A DNA stretch of 5,790 bases from Acidobacteriota bacterium (GCA_003155335.1 PMCG01000375.1:9139-14928); one strand, 5' to 3'; counted from the first letter of the stretch, positions 1 to 5,024 are shown. The notes: generated by a model not told the origin, from the letters alone. Translations and numbers: made by a program.

Positions 1-419
1 TCGCGGTGCACGATGCCGCGCTCATGGGCGTGCTGCAGCGCCTCGGCGATGCGTGCGGTCAGGCGCAGGGCCTCCTGCCAATCGAGCGGCTTCTCCGTAA
101 CCAGATGATCGAGCGTGCGCCCCTCGAGGAATTCCAGCGCGATGAAGAGCGACCCGGCCTCGAGGTCGCGGCCCACGTCGTGCACGACGACGATCCCGGG
201 ATGCGAGAGCCCGCCGGCCGCGCGCGCCTCTGTCAGGAAACGCTGCTCGAATTGATCGCGCTCCTGCTCCGTGGCCGCGAACGCCAGCCGCACCGTCTTC
301 AGCGCCACGACGCGGCCCAGGTCAGGATCTGCCGCACGGTAGACGGCGCCCATCATCCCGCGACCGACCTCTTCGAGGATGACGTAGCGCCCGAGTGTGA
401 CGGGGATTGGCTCTGGCAT
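1..419 (-). CDS. Ser/Thr protein kinase, N-terminal part (cut by window edge)
   Basis: Hanks-type (PknB-like) cytoplasmic Ser/Thr kinase that transfers the ATP gamma-phosphate to protein targets. Seen: 139 full codons from ATG 419 before the window ends. The fold starts at once with GRYVILEEVGRG; the glycine-rich loop GRGMMGAVY is at residues 19-27, the ATP-anchoring lysine in VALK at 41, the alphaC glutamate in FLTEA at 64, a hinge-like ALEFLEG near 94-100, and AHERGIVHR(D) at 131-140, the start of the catalytic loop. The DFG motif, activation segment, C-lobe and any membrane or sensor domain lie outside the window. Start choice: ATG 419 is nearest the fold; ATG 437 in the same frame would add six residues, and neither has a clear ribosome site. 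The sensor domain, and so the signal, cannot be read here. The family call is secure; the exact start is not. Confidence 0.93.
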   Translation of the reverse strand, partial: MPEPIPVTLGRYVILEEVGRGMMGAVYRAADPDLGRVVALKTVRLAFAATEQERDQFEQRFLTEARAAGGLSHPGIVVVHDVGRDLEAGSLFIALEFLEGRTLDHLVTEKPLDWQEALRLTARIAEALQHAHERGIVHR

Positions 420-522
420 GCGGTGTCCGCTACCCATCCGGCGCAGGGCCCATCCCGCGCGCAGGACGTTGGCAGTGCGTGAAGCCTCGGAAGCGCCTCA
501 CGCGCCTCCCCGGGCGTGCCAC

Positions 523-528
523 AGTATA
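523..528 (-). promoter_or_regulatory. Candidate -10 box (TATACT) for the kinase gene
   Basis: Reading the minus strand, TATACT is one base from the TATAAT consensus and sits in otherwise very GC-rich DNA between the nucleotidyltransferase stop and the kinase start. It would start RNA about 510-517, giving a leader of roughly 75-100 bases. No convincing -35 hexamer is visible 16-18 bases upstream, so this rests on the -10 alone. If real, the kinase is transcribed separately from the gene behind it. Confidence 0.35.
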
Positions 529-584
529 TCGCCGCCCGCGCCCCGCGCCCGCCACCCGGCCGGGCGAAGCGTTCTCCCGATCTC

Positions 585-597
585 GCTGCGACGCAGC
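585..597 (-). other. Small hairpin just after the nucleotidyltransferase stop
   Basis: GCTGC-GTC-GCAGC (minus strand) forms a five-pair stem with a three-base loop directly beyond the TGA stop. It has no T-run after it, so it is not a standard intrinsic terminator. It may only protect the 3' end or be chance in GC-rich DNA. Confidence 0.2.
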
Positions 598-1104
598 TCA
601 GGGCACAGCGTGCTTGTGCAGCGTCTCGAGCTCCGCGACGTCAGCCAGGTCCTGCGGCCGGCCGGCAGCGCGCTTCATCGTCAGAAGGTCATCGAGACCG
701 ACGAACATGGCGACTGTGCCACGCGCGACCTCCAGACGCAGCGCGGCCGCATCGGCTCTGGCGAAATCGAAGGGCTCGCTGAGGAACAGATCCACGTGCG
801 CGGTGGGGTCTTGCGCGTGGTAGAGCGGCAGGACCACGGCGCCCTTCTCGCGGCGCCATGCGGCACGGCACTCTTCGCGGGCGAATAGCTCCAGCGCAAC
901 CGGGGCCGCCGGACGGTAGCCAAGGCGCGTGAAGGTCTCGGCAGCGCGGCGCGCATTGTCAGGGTCGAGCGCCACCACGAGGTCCAGGTCCTGCGTGGCT
1001 CGGACGTAGCCATGGGCGACGACCGCCAGACCGCCGACAATTAGGTACCGAACGCGGGCCGCATCCAAGCCCGCGACGACGGCGGCGATCTGCTGCGCGC
1101 GCAT
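598..1104 (-). CDS. AbiEii/MNT-like nucleotidyltransferase
   Basis: 168 residues of the polymerase-beta nucleotidyltransferase fold. Seen: a short helix, then YLIVGGLAVVAHGYVRATQD (20-39) with the GG nucleotide-binding turn at 24-25, the metal-binding pair D39/D41 in QDLDLVV, a third acidic residue D105 in HVDLFL, and a C-terminal LLTMKRAAGRPQDLADVAEL (140-159). This order is typical of the AbiEii/AbiGii-toxin-like group, which includes type IV toxin-antitoxin and abortive-infection toxins that transfer nucleotides to RNA or protein, but also members of unknown role. All three acidic positions are kept, so it is probably active. Start choice: ATG 1104 begins the fold; a longer open frame back to 1230 would run through the divergent gene at 1123 and adds no domain. 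No Shine-Dalgarno precedes 1104; a TATCCT -10 lies seven bases before it, suggesting a leaderless message. Whether it is a toxin is inference. Confidence 0.85.
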   Translation of the reverse strand: MRAQQIAAVVAGLDAARVRYLIVGGLAVVAHGYVRATQDLDLVVALDPDNARRAAETFTRLGYRPAAPVALELFAREECRAAWRREKGAVVLPLYHAQDPTAHVDLFLSEPFDFARADAAALRLEVARGTVAMFVGLDDLLTMKRAAGRPQDLADVAELETLHKHAVP

Positions 1105-1110
1105 GTGCGT

Positions 1111-1117
1111 TAGGATA
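1111..1117. promoter_or_regulatory. Near-symmetric -10 element shared by two divergent genes
   Basis: The bases TAGGATA read TAGGAT on the plus strand (1111-1116), six bases before ATG 1123, and TATCCT on the minus strand (1117-1112), seven bases before ATG 1104. Both fit TANNNT with RNA starting at or next to the ATG, the usual layout of leaderless bacterial transcripts. Neither gene has a Shine-Dalgarno, which agrees. No -35 boxes are convincing; each would have to lie inside the opposite coding region. Confidence 0.45.
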
Positions 1118-1122
1118 CGCCC

Positions 1123-1332
1123 ATGGAGCGCCGTTTTCGCCTCCCGACAGACGATCCCTGGTTCGCCACGACCTGGGAGGGCTCCAGGCTGACTCGACTG
1201 ATCGAGGCCGCCAACTGGACGATGGCCCAAAAGCTGGCCTGGCTGGAGGAGACCACCGAACTAGCGGCGCGCCTCCGCAGCGAGCAGCCGGCGCTGCCCA
1301 CCGGTAGGGGCGGCCCCCCGTGGCCGCCCTGA
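1123..1332 (+). CDS. Small protein divergent from the nucleotidyltransferase; possible partner
   Basis: 69 residues, no recognised domain. Seen: a Trp-rich start (MERRF, DPWFATTW), then a helical, charged segment ANWTMAQKLAWLEETTELAA (29-48), and a low-complexity tail ending GRGGPPWPP. From memory, short proteins with a similar xQ(K/R)LxWLEE helix are often encoded beside AbiEii-type nucleotidyltransferases, which would make this a partner or antitoxin; that link is inference. Its position, 18 bases from the nucleotidyltransferase on the opposite strand, supports co-regulation, though such pairs are more often on one strand. The last nine residues and the stop come from a GC-rich palindromic repeat, so the native C-terminus may have been replaced. 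It could also be spurious, but codon use up to about residue 57 looks coding. Confidence 0.5.
   Translation: MERRFRLPTDDPWFATTWEGSRLTRLIEAANWTMAQKLAWLEETTELAARLRSEQPALPTGRGGPPWPP
1305..1330. repeat. GC-rich palindromic interspersed repeat
   Basis: GGGCGGCC (1308-1315) and GGCCGCCC (1322-1329) form a perfect eight-pair hairpin around the loop CCCCGT. Preceded by TA and read in the reverse frame it encodes GGHGGPPL, a string I recall as common in spurious ORFs from many GC-rich genomes, because this kind of REP-like repeat is scattered in them. Only one copy is in the window, so repetitiveness rests on recall. It supplies the end of the small gene and may act as a weak 3' hairpin; there is no T-run. 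Confidence 0.45.
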
Positions 1333-1378
1333 TCTTCGCCCGTCGCCCGGCCAGTTCTGGCTGATGACGTGTGCGATG

Positions 1379-1439
1379 GAGCGCCGCACCCGATCCGGGA
1401 TGTGGAAGTCCGTAGGTTCAAGTCCCGCAGCGCCCACCA
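1379..1439 (+). pseudogene. Degenerate tRNA or tRNA 3' end with CCA
   Basis: The 3' part has exact tRNA geometry: T-loop TTCAAGT (1417-1423), a five-base T-stem strand on each side (GTAGG / CCCGC, one mismatch), a seven-base acceptor strand AGCGCCC (1429-1435), discriminator A and CCA (1437-1439). Before it, CCGCA (1384-1388) and TGTGG (1401-1405) can pair as an anticodon stem and GAGC (1379-1382) resembles the D-stem, but the anticodon loop would be 12 bases and contains its own CCCG/CGGG hairpin. No partner GGGCGCT for the acceptor is found within 100 bases upstream, so it is not a working tRNA. The acceptor and T-loop resemble bacterial tRNA-Val or tRNA-Leu ends. It is probably a remnant or an integration (att) scar; read backwards it gives VGAAGLEPT, a familiar artefact of tRNA ends. 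Confidence 0.5.
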
Positions 1440-1503
1440 CTGGACGAGCAGATAGTTCCTGCCAGGCGCAGCGCAGGGCGGGTCCGTGTCCCGCGGCGAT
1501 ATC

Positions 1504-1519
1504 AGCTATCCTAGTTCCA
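1504..1519 (+). promoter_or_regulatory. Candidate promoter of the DinB gene, copy 1 of a 16-base element
   Basis: AGCTATCCTAGTTCCA contains a -10-like TATCCT (1507-1512). RNA would start near 1519, leaving a leader of about 45 bases before ATG 1566. It matches 15 of 16 bases with 2196-2211 upstream of the HNH gene. No clear -35 box; the extra conserved bases after the -10 could be a regulator site. Confidence 0.4.
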
Positions 1520-1555
1520 GACACCCATTGTCCGACGGACTTCACAGGCCCGCGT

Positions 1556-1560
1556 GGAGG
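1556..1560 (+). promoter_or_regulatory. Shine-Dalgarno GGAGG of the DinB gene
   Basis: GGAGG ends five bases before ATG 1566. It decides the start: the in-frame GTG at 1554 overlaps the ribosome site and is unlikely to be used. Confidence 0.75.
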
Positions 1561-1565
1561 CGACC

Positions 1566-2078
1566 ATGACACTCACAGGCGTGCTCCTCACAGAAGCTGA
1601 GACGACCTACGCGATCGCAGACCATCTGTTCCGGCTGGTGGCGGACGACGAGTTGGCGTGGACGCCACCGGTAGGAAAGGGATGGATGAGCGTGGGGCAG
1701 CTTCTGATGCACTGCGCGGACGTCGGCTGCGGAAAGGCGATTCAGGGATTCGTCACCGGAGACTGGGGGCCAGAGGCAGACTCGACCGAACAAGACCACG
1801 TCCCTTCGGCAGAGGCGCTGCCCAGTGTCACCAGCGTCCGTCAGGCGCTCGAGCTTCTCGCGGCTGACCGGCGCCTCGCCATGGACTGCATCCGGGAGGC
1901 CGGAGAAGAGAATCTGCAGGAGCGCACCGTCGCGGCACCCTGGGGCGGCCCTGAGATCTCCTTGTTTCGGCAGCTGCTGCACATGATCGCTCATCTGGCC
2001 CAGCACAAAGGCCAGCTCTTCTACTACCTCAAGCTCATGGGCAAGGACGTAAACACCAGCGACCTCTGGGGCGCGTAG
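1566..2078 (+). CDS. DinB family protein
   Basis: 170 residues, the usual size of the DinB/YfiT-like four-helix bundle, a cytoplasmic fold that often binds a divalent metal through three histidines. Seen: helix 1 carries the ETTYAIADHLFRLV segment; W40-M-S-V-G-Q-L-L-M-H49 gives the first ligand; the C-terminal helix HMIAHLAQHKGQLFYYLKLM holds H143 and H147 (HxxxH), with H139 as an extra. The end DVNTSDLWGA is a common type of DinB tail. The triad is complete, so metal binding is likely. The family includes bacillithiol- and mycothiol-dependent transferases, a maleylpyruvate isomerase and many DNA-damage-linked proteins of unknown reaction; the sequence does not say which. ATG 1566 is chosen for its GGAGG. 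It has its own candidate promoter at 1504-1519 and no operon partner is certain. Confidence 0.93.
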   Translation: MTLTGVLLTEAETTYAIADHLFRLVADDELAWTPPVGKGWMSVGQLLMHCADVGCGKAIQGFVTGDWGPEADSTEQDHVPSAEALPSVTSVRQALELLAADRRLAMDCIREAGEENLQERTVAAPWGGPEISLFRQLLHMIAHLAQHKGQLFYYLKLMGKDVNTSDLWGA

Positions 2079-2080
2079 GC

Positions 2081-2260
2081 GTGGGAGAGACGCCAGTCGA
2101 GTCGAACCGGGGCGAAGGGCTCGGGCAGAACGCCACGCTCGGCATTCCCGAACAAGCCAAGCCCAGTTTCGGCCTGGACGCGGCCATGTTCGCGGAGCTA
2201 TCCTCGTTCCAATTGCCATCTGGCACAGGGGACAAGTCGGACACTCAGGCCATCGCCTGA
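2081..2260 (+). CDS. Possible small ORF between DinB and HNH genes
   Basis: 59 codons from GTG 2081, two bases after the DinB stop, to TGA 2258-2260. No family recognised. It begins MGETPVESNRGEGLG and continues hydrophilic with a short amphipathic stretch AAMFAELSSF (34-43); no signal peptide or membrane segment. Codons favour G or C in third position, as in the neighbours, which is the main support. Against it: a poor ribosome site and no homology I can recall. It lies in the same frame as the HNH gene, separated only by the TGA and 12 sense codons, and it overlaps the HNH gene's candidate promoter. It could be a small protein, the stranded front of the HNH protein, or non-coding. Confidence 0.25.
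   Translation: MGETPVESNRGEGLGQNATLGIPEQAKPSFGLDAAMFAELSSFQLPSGTGDKSDTQAIA
2196..2211 (+). promoter_or_regulatory. Candidate promoter of the HNH gene, copy 2 of the 16-base element
   Basis: AGCTATCCTCGTTCCA differs from 1504-1519 at one base and again carries TATCCT (2199-2204). RNA would start near 2211, about 85 bases before ATG 2297. The match to the DinB upstream element suggests the two genes may respond to one regulator, or just share a standard -10. Confidence 0.35.
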
Positions 2261-2281
2261 TTGTTCGCCCGTAACGCCACA

Positions 2282-2287
2282 GGGAGG
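2282..2287 (+). promoter_or_regulatory. Shine-Dalgarno GGGAGG of the HNH gene
   Basis: GGGAGG lies nine bases before ATG 2297 and decides that start over the in-frame TTG at 2261, which has no ribosome site. Confidence 0.65.
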
Positions 2288-2296
2288 ATCAAGAGG

Positions 2297-3595
2297 ATGC
2301 TCCGCGTCTTGGTCGGCGACGGCGAGAAGGACTACCAGCTCATTGTCGACTGCGTCGAGGGCGGACCCCTGCAGGATTGGGTGGTGCCGAAGGACGCGGT
2401 CCCTGGAGACGAAGCAGTGATGTTCGTGCCCGGGCACGGATTCCTAGCCCGTGCCACCGTTTCGACTGTCCCCACGCCGACGCTGTTCGGCAACCAGCAC
2501 GCCTATCGTTCGCAGCTCAGCCAGGTCTCCTGCCTGCCGGTTCCGGTCCCCTTGGAGTATGTTGAGCAGCGTCTGCCCACTTGGGGGTGGCTGAGACAGC
2601 GGGTCAAGAGCCGCCACACACCGGACACTGAGGTGGCGCGGCGTCTCGCCGAGGCGCTGACCGAGTACCAGCGCCTGCACGGTCGCGCGGGAGCGACAAC
2701 GGTGGACCGAACAGATCCGATCGCGGCAGAAAAGATCCTCACCGAGCTGTGCCCCGATGCCAATGCACTACTGTGCTGGGCTCGACATGCCTGGCAGGCT
2801 ATCGAAGTCGCGCGATCGATAGCTGCAGAGAGCTGGGAAGTCACCCTCTTCTCTGACGGGGTACGCCTCAATGTGGGCCAGGTCGCTGTACTCGAGTTGT
2901 GGTCCGGCATCGCGGTCTTCTATTGCTGCGCACCGGTGCAGATCGAGCCGTCGGAACAGGTACGGCCACAGGACGACTGGGGCGGCTATGGTGCTGTGAA
3001 AGGCGGCACGGAGCGATGGATAGTCGCCGTGACCGCGTTGCCCGGTTTGCAGCCGCGCCTGATCGAGAAGCACATCGAACTCGTCCGCTTGGCGGCTCGC
3101 AGCAAGAAGGCCAGCCCGTTCCGCGCGGCTCAATCGCCGGGTGTTGTCTTGTACCTTGAGAAGGTGGTTGGCGGAGCCGGTCGGGACGGAGAATGCGTGT
3201 TCCCTGACGAGGTTCTCCCAGGCAACTTACGAGAAGGCGCAAAGCGGACGGTGGAGGTCAATGCCTATGAGCGCAACCCGGAGGCTCGAAGACGTTGCAT
3301 TCAGCACTATGGGCCAAGCTGCGCGGTCTGCGGGCTGGAGTTCGGAATGGCATATGGCCCGGTGGCCGATGGCCACATCCATGTTCACCACCTGAAGCCG
3401 GTGGCCGAGATTGGCGCGGAGTACGAGGTCGACCCTGTCGCAGATCTGCGCCCTGTGTGCCCGAACTGTCATGCGGTGATTCATATCGGCGGACAAACGC
3501 GCAGCATCGAAGAAGTGAGACGACTCTTGGAGACGTCCGGGAACAAGCGTCTGCCGCCGAGGGCGTCCCGCACGACTGTGCGCGGCCGACGCTGA
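2297..3595 (+). CDS. HNH endonuclease with uncharacterised N-terminal domains
   Basis: 432 residues, likely a cytoplasmic DNase. The C-terminal domain (about 313-400) is a classic McrA-like HNH: EGAKRTVEVNAYERNPEARR, then C342-A-V-C345, H360-I-H-V-H364-H365, DLRPVC388PNC391, and H396. The four cysteines should bind structural zinc; H365, N390 and H396 are the HNH residues, all present. The first ~105 residues are beta-rich with a hydrophobic GHGFLARATVSTV stretch and PVPVPLEYVEQRLPTWGWL, possibly a PUA/EVE-like nucleic-acid reader (inference). The middle (about 130-290) holds ANALLCWARHAWQAIEVAR and WEVTLFSDGVRLNVG and is unassigned. Proteins of this plan are often modification-dependent or defence-linked nucleases, but no methyltransferase or helicase partner is in the window, so it may act alone. 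A basic tail (RASRTTVRGRR) could touch DNA. ATG 2297 is set by GGGAGG. Confidence 0.92.
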   Translation: MLRVLVGDGEKDYQLIVDCVEGGPLQDWVVPKDAVPGDEAVMFVPGHGFLARATVSTVPTPTLFGNQHAYRSQLSQVSCLPVPVPLEYVEQRLPTWGWLRQRVKSRHTPDTEVARRLAEALTEYQRLHGRAGATTVDRTDPIAAEKILTELCPDANALLCWARHAWQAIEVARSIAAESWEVTLFSDGVRLNVGQVAVLELWSGIAVFYCCAPVQIEPSEQVRPQDDWGGYGAVKGGTERWIVAVTALPGLQPRLIEKHIELVRLAARSKKASPFRAAQSPGVVLYLEKVVGGAGRDGECVFPDEVLPGNLREGAKRTVEVNAYERNPEARRRCIQHYGPSCAVCGLEFGMAYGPVADGHIHVHHLKPVAEIGAEYEVDPVADLRPVCPNCHAVIHIGGQTRSIEEVRRLLETSGNKRLPPRASRTTVRGRR

Positions 3596-3698
3596 GGTGA
3601 ATCCGAGGACGCAACACCCATTTCCCGACTCGGCGACACCACGTGCCGGCGTGGCGATCGTGTCCCAGCATTGCAGCCCAGCGTATGGACAGATAGGA

Positions 3699-4471
3699 AT
3701 GGTTCTCCTTCCGCAGGTCATCGTGCCACTTACCCTACTGGGTGCGGCCTTTGCGCTCGCGGCGGTTCCTCTGTTGCGTCGGCCCTGTTCTGGCAGGAGG
3801 TCGCGCCTCCCTCTGATCGTGCCGCGGCCAGATCAGCCGAGCAGCATGCTGACGTTTGCTGCGCTGCCCGCGTTCCTGTTGTTGATGACCCTCGCTCGCT
3901 TTGGTGTTTCTCTTGCGCCAGCCATCGATCCGGTCAACAGCCCGGGCAGCCATCAGCGGCTATTCGGCGGCCAGCGCTACATTGAGGTGGGTCTCAATAG
4001 AGCGAATGGCTCGTATGACTTCGTGTACCCTCGGAACACCGCCGACCTCACGGCCACCGCCGCTCGCCGCGCCGAGTCTGGTCCGCGGTTTGAGCGCATC
4101 CGGGCGATTCACGATCTGGCATGGTGGACCGGTGTGTGCCCCAACTACGCGCGGTTCACTGTTGCAAGGCCAGCCCGAGCCTTGCGCGACCCCGATGATG
4201 CTGTGAAGGGCGCGGCGGCGATTGGTCTTGGCTCTACGGTGGCCATGGTTCAGCGGCGATTCCGGCCCTGTTGGCGGCTCGCGGCACCAGTGTCAAGTAC
4301 TTCGACTACCTGGTGGCAGAGACTGTCTCCTTGATCGAACGGTCTCCAAAGTGGCCGCAGGAAGCCGCATGCGAGGACGTGTCGATGGAGGAGCTCGAGC
4401 GACGGACCGCGCAGCAAGTCACCGCACCTGCCAAGCCGGAGGCCGCAGGCTGCGACGTCGCCGACAGGTGA
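3699..4471 (+). pseudogene. Two-helix membrane protein, frame apparently broken
   Basis: No family recognised. The first frame runs from ATG 3699 (or GTG 3597, one base after the HNH stop) to TGA 4334. Seen: membrane helix 1 VLLPQVIVPLTLLGAAFALA, an Arg-rich loop, membrane helix 2 MLTFAALPAFLLLMTLARFG, then a soluble part with RYIEVGLNRANGSYDFVYPR and FERIRAIHDLAWWTGVCPNY. After about 4270 that frame turns into SSTSTTWWQRLSP, while the frame one base back reads DWSWLYGGHGSAAIPALLAA then VKYFDYLVAETVSLIERSPK and stays coding-like to TGA 4469-4471. That second part has no good start codon and is open only from 4199. The simplest reading is one protein of about 257 residues with a one-base deletion (or sequencing error) between 4199 and 4270, perhaps in the GCGCGGCGGCG run. 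If the break is not real, the gene is an intact 3597- or 3699-4334 CDS with an odd tail. Confidence 0.5.
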
Positions 4472-4534
4472 ACGCGAGCGTTCGACAGGCACAGAGGTGC
4501 GCGGCAGGCAGCGGGAGAACGCAGTCGCCTGTCG
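4462..4534. repeat. CGACAGG direct and inverted repeats after the membrane gene
   Basis: CGACAGG occurs at 4462-4468, overlapping the last codons, and again in CGACAGGC at 4483-4490; the exact inverse GCCTGTCG is at 4527-4534. The inverted pair is eight bases with 36 between. It is too widely spaced and lacks a T-run for a terminator; a regulator site or chance are both possible. Confidence 0.25.
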
Positions 4535-4651
4535 GGCAGCGGGCGAGCGCTGCGCATGGTCGGGCTTGCCACGACGCGAAGTCCACGAGAGAAGCACACC
4601 ATGGCCAGCCGAAGGAATAGGTATAGTGTCCCCGGATCTGAGGGGCACAGC
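4472..4651. other. Intergenic stretch of about 180 bases
   Basis: Holds the CGACAGG repeats on the left and a -10-like TATAGT (4622-4627) on the right. I see no RNA gene or further ORF with support; an ATG at 4601 is an in-frame alternative start of the next gene. Confidence 0.4.
4622..4627 (+). promoter_or_regulatory. Candidate -10 box (TATAGT)
   Basis: TATAGT stands in an AT-richer patch (GGAATAGGTATAGTG) 25 bases before GTG 4652. RNA would start near 4634, just before the GAGGGG ribosome site. No clear -35 box. Confidence 0.4.
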
Positions 4652-4975
4652 GTGACACAGCGTTACGAGACGATCGCGGTGGACGGTGTCGAGTATGCGT
4701 GGCTCTACCGTCACGGCTGGGTTGCCATCGGTCAGCGCTTAAAGGGTGCGTCCGTCTCCGTGTCCCTGGTGCCCGGAAAGACGCGGGAACTCATCCTCGA
4801 CTTCGTATTCGAGCTGTTGGGAGATGAACGGCGGCCAGCGGCTGCCACGCTCGCGCCTGCGATCGCGTCGGGGATTCGCGCCGCCAGAGCGGCCGGCTGG
4901 GATCCGGAGTCGCGAGGCAAGACGTTTCGATTTGAGGTGCCCCGGCCAGGCGCCGCGGCGGAAGGAACGGGCTAG
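4652..4975 (+). CDS. Conserved-looking hypothetical protein, 107 residues
   Basis: Family not recognised by name. Seen: a compact, soluble alpha/beta protein with ETIAVDGVEYAWLYRHGWVA, then LKGASVSVSLVPGKTRELIL with two predicted strands, a helix DFVFELLG, a second helix ATLAPAIASGIRAARAAGW and the ending DPESRGKTFRFEV before a short Ala/Gly tail. No signal peptide or membrane helix. The LKGxSVSVxLxPGxTRELILDF pattern looks like one I have met in small uncharacterised proteins, so it is probably conserved, but I assign no function. GTG 4652 is chosen because GAGGGG (4640-4645) precedes it by six bases; ATG 4601 in the same frame would give 124 residues but lies upstream of the candidate -10. 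The gene stands alone, 69 bases before the hydrolase. Confidence 0.7.
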   Translation: MTQRYETIAVDGVEYAWLYRHGWVAIGQRLKGASVSVSLVPGKTRELILDFVFELLGDERRPAAATLAPAIASGIRAARAAGWDPESRGKTFRFEVPRPGAAAEGTG

Positions 4976-5008
4976 CATCCTGCGAGGGAGACTGCCCAAC
5001 AAATCAAT

Positions 5009-5024
5009 CCGCCGGATCCGGTGG
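5009..5024. repeat. Palindrome CCGCCGGATCCGGTGG
   Basis: An inverted repeat with seven of eight positions paired and no loop, between the 107-residue gene and the hydrolase. The lack of a loop suits a dimeric regulator site better than an RNA hairpin; no T-run follows. It lies 20 bases before the hydrolase start, where a repressor could act, but this is inference. Confidence 0.3.

Noticed and set aside
1108..1230. Upstream extension of the nucleotidyltransferase to a start at 1230 (210 residues).
   Set aside because: It would overlap the divergent small gene, adds no domain sequence, and the fold begins right at the ATG at 1104.
1305..1332. Intrinsic terminator for the small gene at the GC-rich palindrome.
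   Set aside because: The stem is strong but no T-run follows, so it does not meet the usual definition.
1261..1572. Minus-strand open frame of 103 codons containing VGAAGLEPT.
   Set aside because: That string is the well-known artefact of reading a tRNA 3' end backwards; the frame also crosses the palindromic repeat and the DinB ribosome site.
1542..2219. Minus-strand open frame of 225 codons opposite the DinB gene.
   Set aside because: It mirrors the DinB gene, which has clear motifs and a ribosome site; the reverse product is Arg-rich with no recognisable domain.
3227..3721. Minus-strand open frame of 164 codons opposite the HNH domain.
   Set aside because: A shadow of the HNH gene, whose zinc and catalytic motifs are unambiguous on the plus strand.
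4196..4260. HEAT-repeat-like string DPDDAVKGAAAIGLG in the first frame of the membrane gene.
   Set aside because: Only one such stretch, it lies exactly where the frame loses coding character, and the GCG-rich DNA explains the Ala run.
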